This document shows positions 5,469-6,068 of a stretch of 6,068 nucleotides of DNA, piece by piece (the first letter of the stretch is position 1; every line of letters starts with the position of its first letter). The position numbers were made by a program, and so were the translations under genes. Below the pieces are notes generated by a model that was given only the letters and a program-made list of their open reading frames with translations, was not told the origin of the DNA and ran no database searches. The DNA is taken from positions 1 through 6,068 of the forward strand of contig DASSKO010000052.1 in assembly GCA_035690425.1 (NCBI GenBank), written 5' to 3'. The DNA comes from DASSKO01 sp035690425. Its GTDB lineage: Bacteria; Actinomycetota; Actinomycetes; Propionibacteriales; Nocardioidaceae.

Positions 5469-6068
5469 TCAGGCGCTGTAGGCCTTGGCGATCAGCTCGT
5501 ACGACCGCCGCCGCTCGGCCGGGTCGTGCACCTGGGTGGTGATGATCAGCTCGTCGGCGTCGGCCTCCCGCCGCCGGCGCTCCAGGTCGTCGCGGACCTG
5601 CTCCGGGGTGCCCACCGAGATGAACCGGCGCCGTGAGGCGGCGGCCTGCCGCTCCTCCGAGGTCCACGGGTACGACGCGGCCTCCTCCGCCGTGGGCACC
5701 GGGCCCGGCCGGTTCTGCCGCAGCCGCAGCGTGGCCAGGTCGTTGGCCAGTGCCAGCTGCTCGGCGCGCGCCTCGGTCTCCGCGGCGATGGCCGCCACCC
5801 CGAGCATCACCTTCGGCGAGGCCAGCCGTGACGACGGCTCGAACCGCTCCCGGTACATCCCGACCGCCTCGCCGGGGTCGGCCGACCCGAAGTGCCCCGC
5901 GAACGCGAACCCGGTCCCGAACGCGGCAGCCGCCTGTCCGCCGTACAGGCTGGAGCCGAGGATCCACAGCGGCGGCATGGGTACGTCGTCGGGGATCGCC
6001 GTGAGCGGCCGGAACGGGTGGTCGTCGGGGAAGCCGTCGACGTACGCCAGCAGCTCGGCGAACTGCTG
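5469..6068 (-). CDS. LLM-class flavin-dependent oxidoreductase (luciferase-like monooxygenase, group 1 type), C-terminal part
   Basis: The frame is open from the right window edge (base 6068) to the TGA at 5469-5471, giving 199 residues; about 130 N-terminal residues of a protein near 330 lie outside. A methionine codon at 5978 is internal. The visible part matches the single-chain bacterial luciferase-like family that uses reduced flavin: PPLWILGSSLYGGQAAAAFG, then the characteristic FAFAGHFGSADPGEAVGMYR, then MLGVAAIAAETEARAEQLA (the conserved post-barrel strand and helix), and a final ISVGTPEQVRDDLERR and DELIITTQVHDPAERRRSYELIA closing the barrel. The substrate is unknown; members range from monooxygenases to dehydrogenases of small organic molecules. 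It is a soluble cytoplasmic enzyme. It is transcribed toward the secreted hydrolase gene, but the 199-bp gap with a candidate terminator argues against a shared operon. Confidence 0.9.
   Translation of the reverse strand, partial: QQFAELLAYVDGFPDDHPFRPLTAIPDDVPMPPLWILGSSLYGGQAAAAFGTGFAFAGHFGSADPGEAVGMYRERFEPSSRLASPKVMLGVAAIAAETEARAEQLALANDLATLRLRQNRPGPVPTAEEAASYPWTSEERQAAASRRRFISVGTPEQVRDDLERRRREADADELIITTQVHDPAERRRSYELIAKAYSA

Noticed and set aside
5365..5967. 200-codon - strand frame and 123-codon + strand frame over the flavin monooxygenase gene
   Set aside because: Both are compositionally biased shadows; the frame ending at 5469 matches the luciferase-like family across its visible length.

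Overview
The window looks like chromosomal DNA of a high-GC Gram-positive bacterium (Actinomycetota). Every gene has strongly G/C-ending codons, several genes start with GTG, and the purine enzyme set (separate PurS and PurQ, overlapping by 4 bp) is of the Gram-positive/actinobacterial type. A member of the Propionibacteriales such as a Nocardioidaceae relative is plausible, but that is a guess from general flavour and not something the sequence proves. No transposase, integrase, CRISPR array, tRNA or rRNA is visible, and composition looks uniform, so this reads as core or near-core chromosome.

Layout. The left half is on the + strand. It holds the 3' end of purC (SAICAR synthetase), then after 13 bp a complete AMP-forming acyl-CoA ligase. 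A 102-bp gap follows, containing a striking 44-bp inverted repeat, a candidate -10 box and a strong ribosome binding site. Then come purS and purQ, coupled by a GTGA overlap. A 50-bp G/C-rich gap with several competing hairpins separates purQ from a convergent gene. The right half is on the - strand. It holds a large secreted protein of the alkaline-phosphatase superfamily and, upstream of it, the 3' part of a luciferase-like flavin monooxygenase that runs off the right edge. The 199-bp gap between these two carries a cluster of dyad-symmetric sequences.

How the genes fit together. PurS and PurQ are the small structural subunit and the glutaminase subunit of formylglycinamide ribonucleotide amidotransferase (the purine step giving FGAM). 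PurC acts a few steps later in the same pathway. The large subunit purL, which often follows purQ, is not here: the + strand operon ends after purQ. The acyl-CoA ligase between purC and purS has no obvious link to purine synthesis, and the inverted repeat behind it probably separates two transcription units. The two right-hand genes have no evident link to purines.

Novelty. I see no convincing undescribed multi-gene system. The items most worth a second look are the 44-bp inverted repeat with its two internal 13-bp sites before purS, the uncharacterised secreted phosphatase-like protein with its helical tail and eight cysteines, and the dyad cluster at about 5409-5452.
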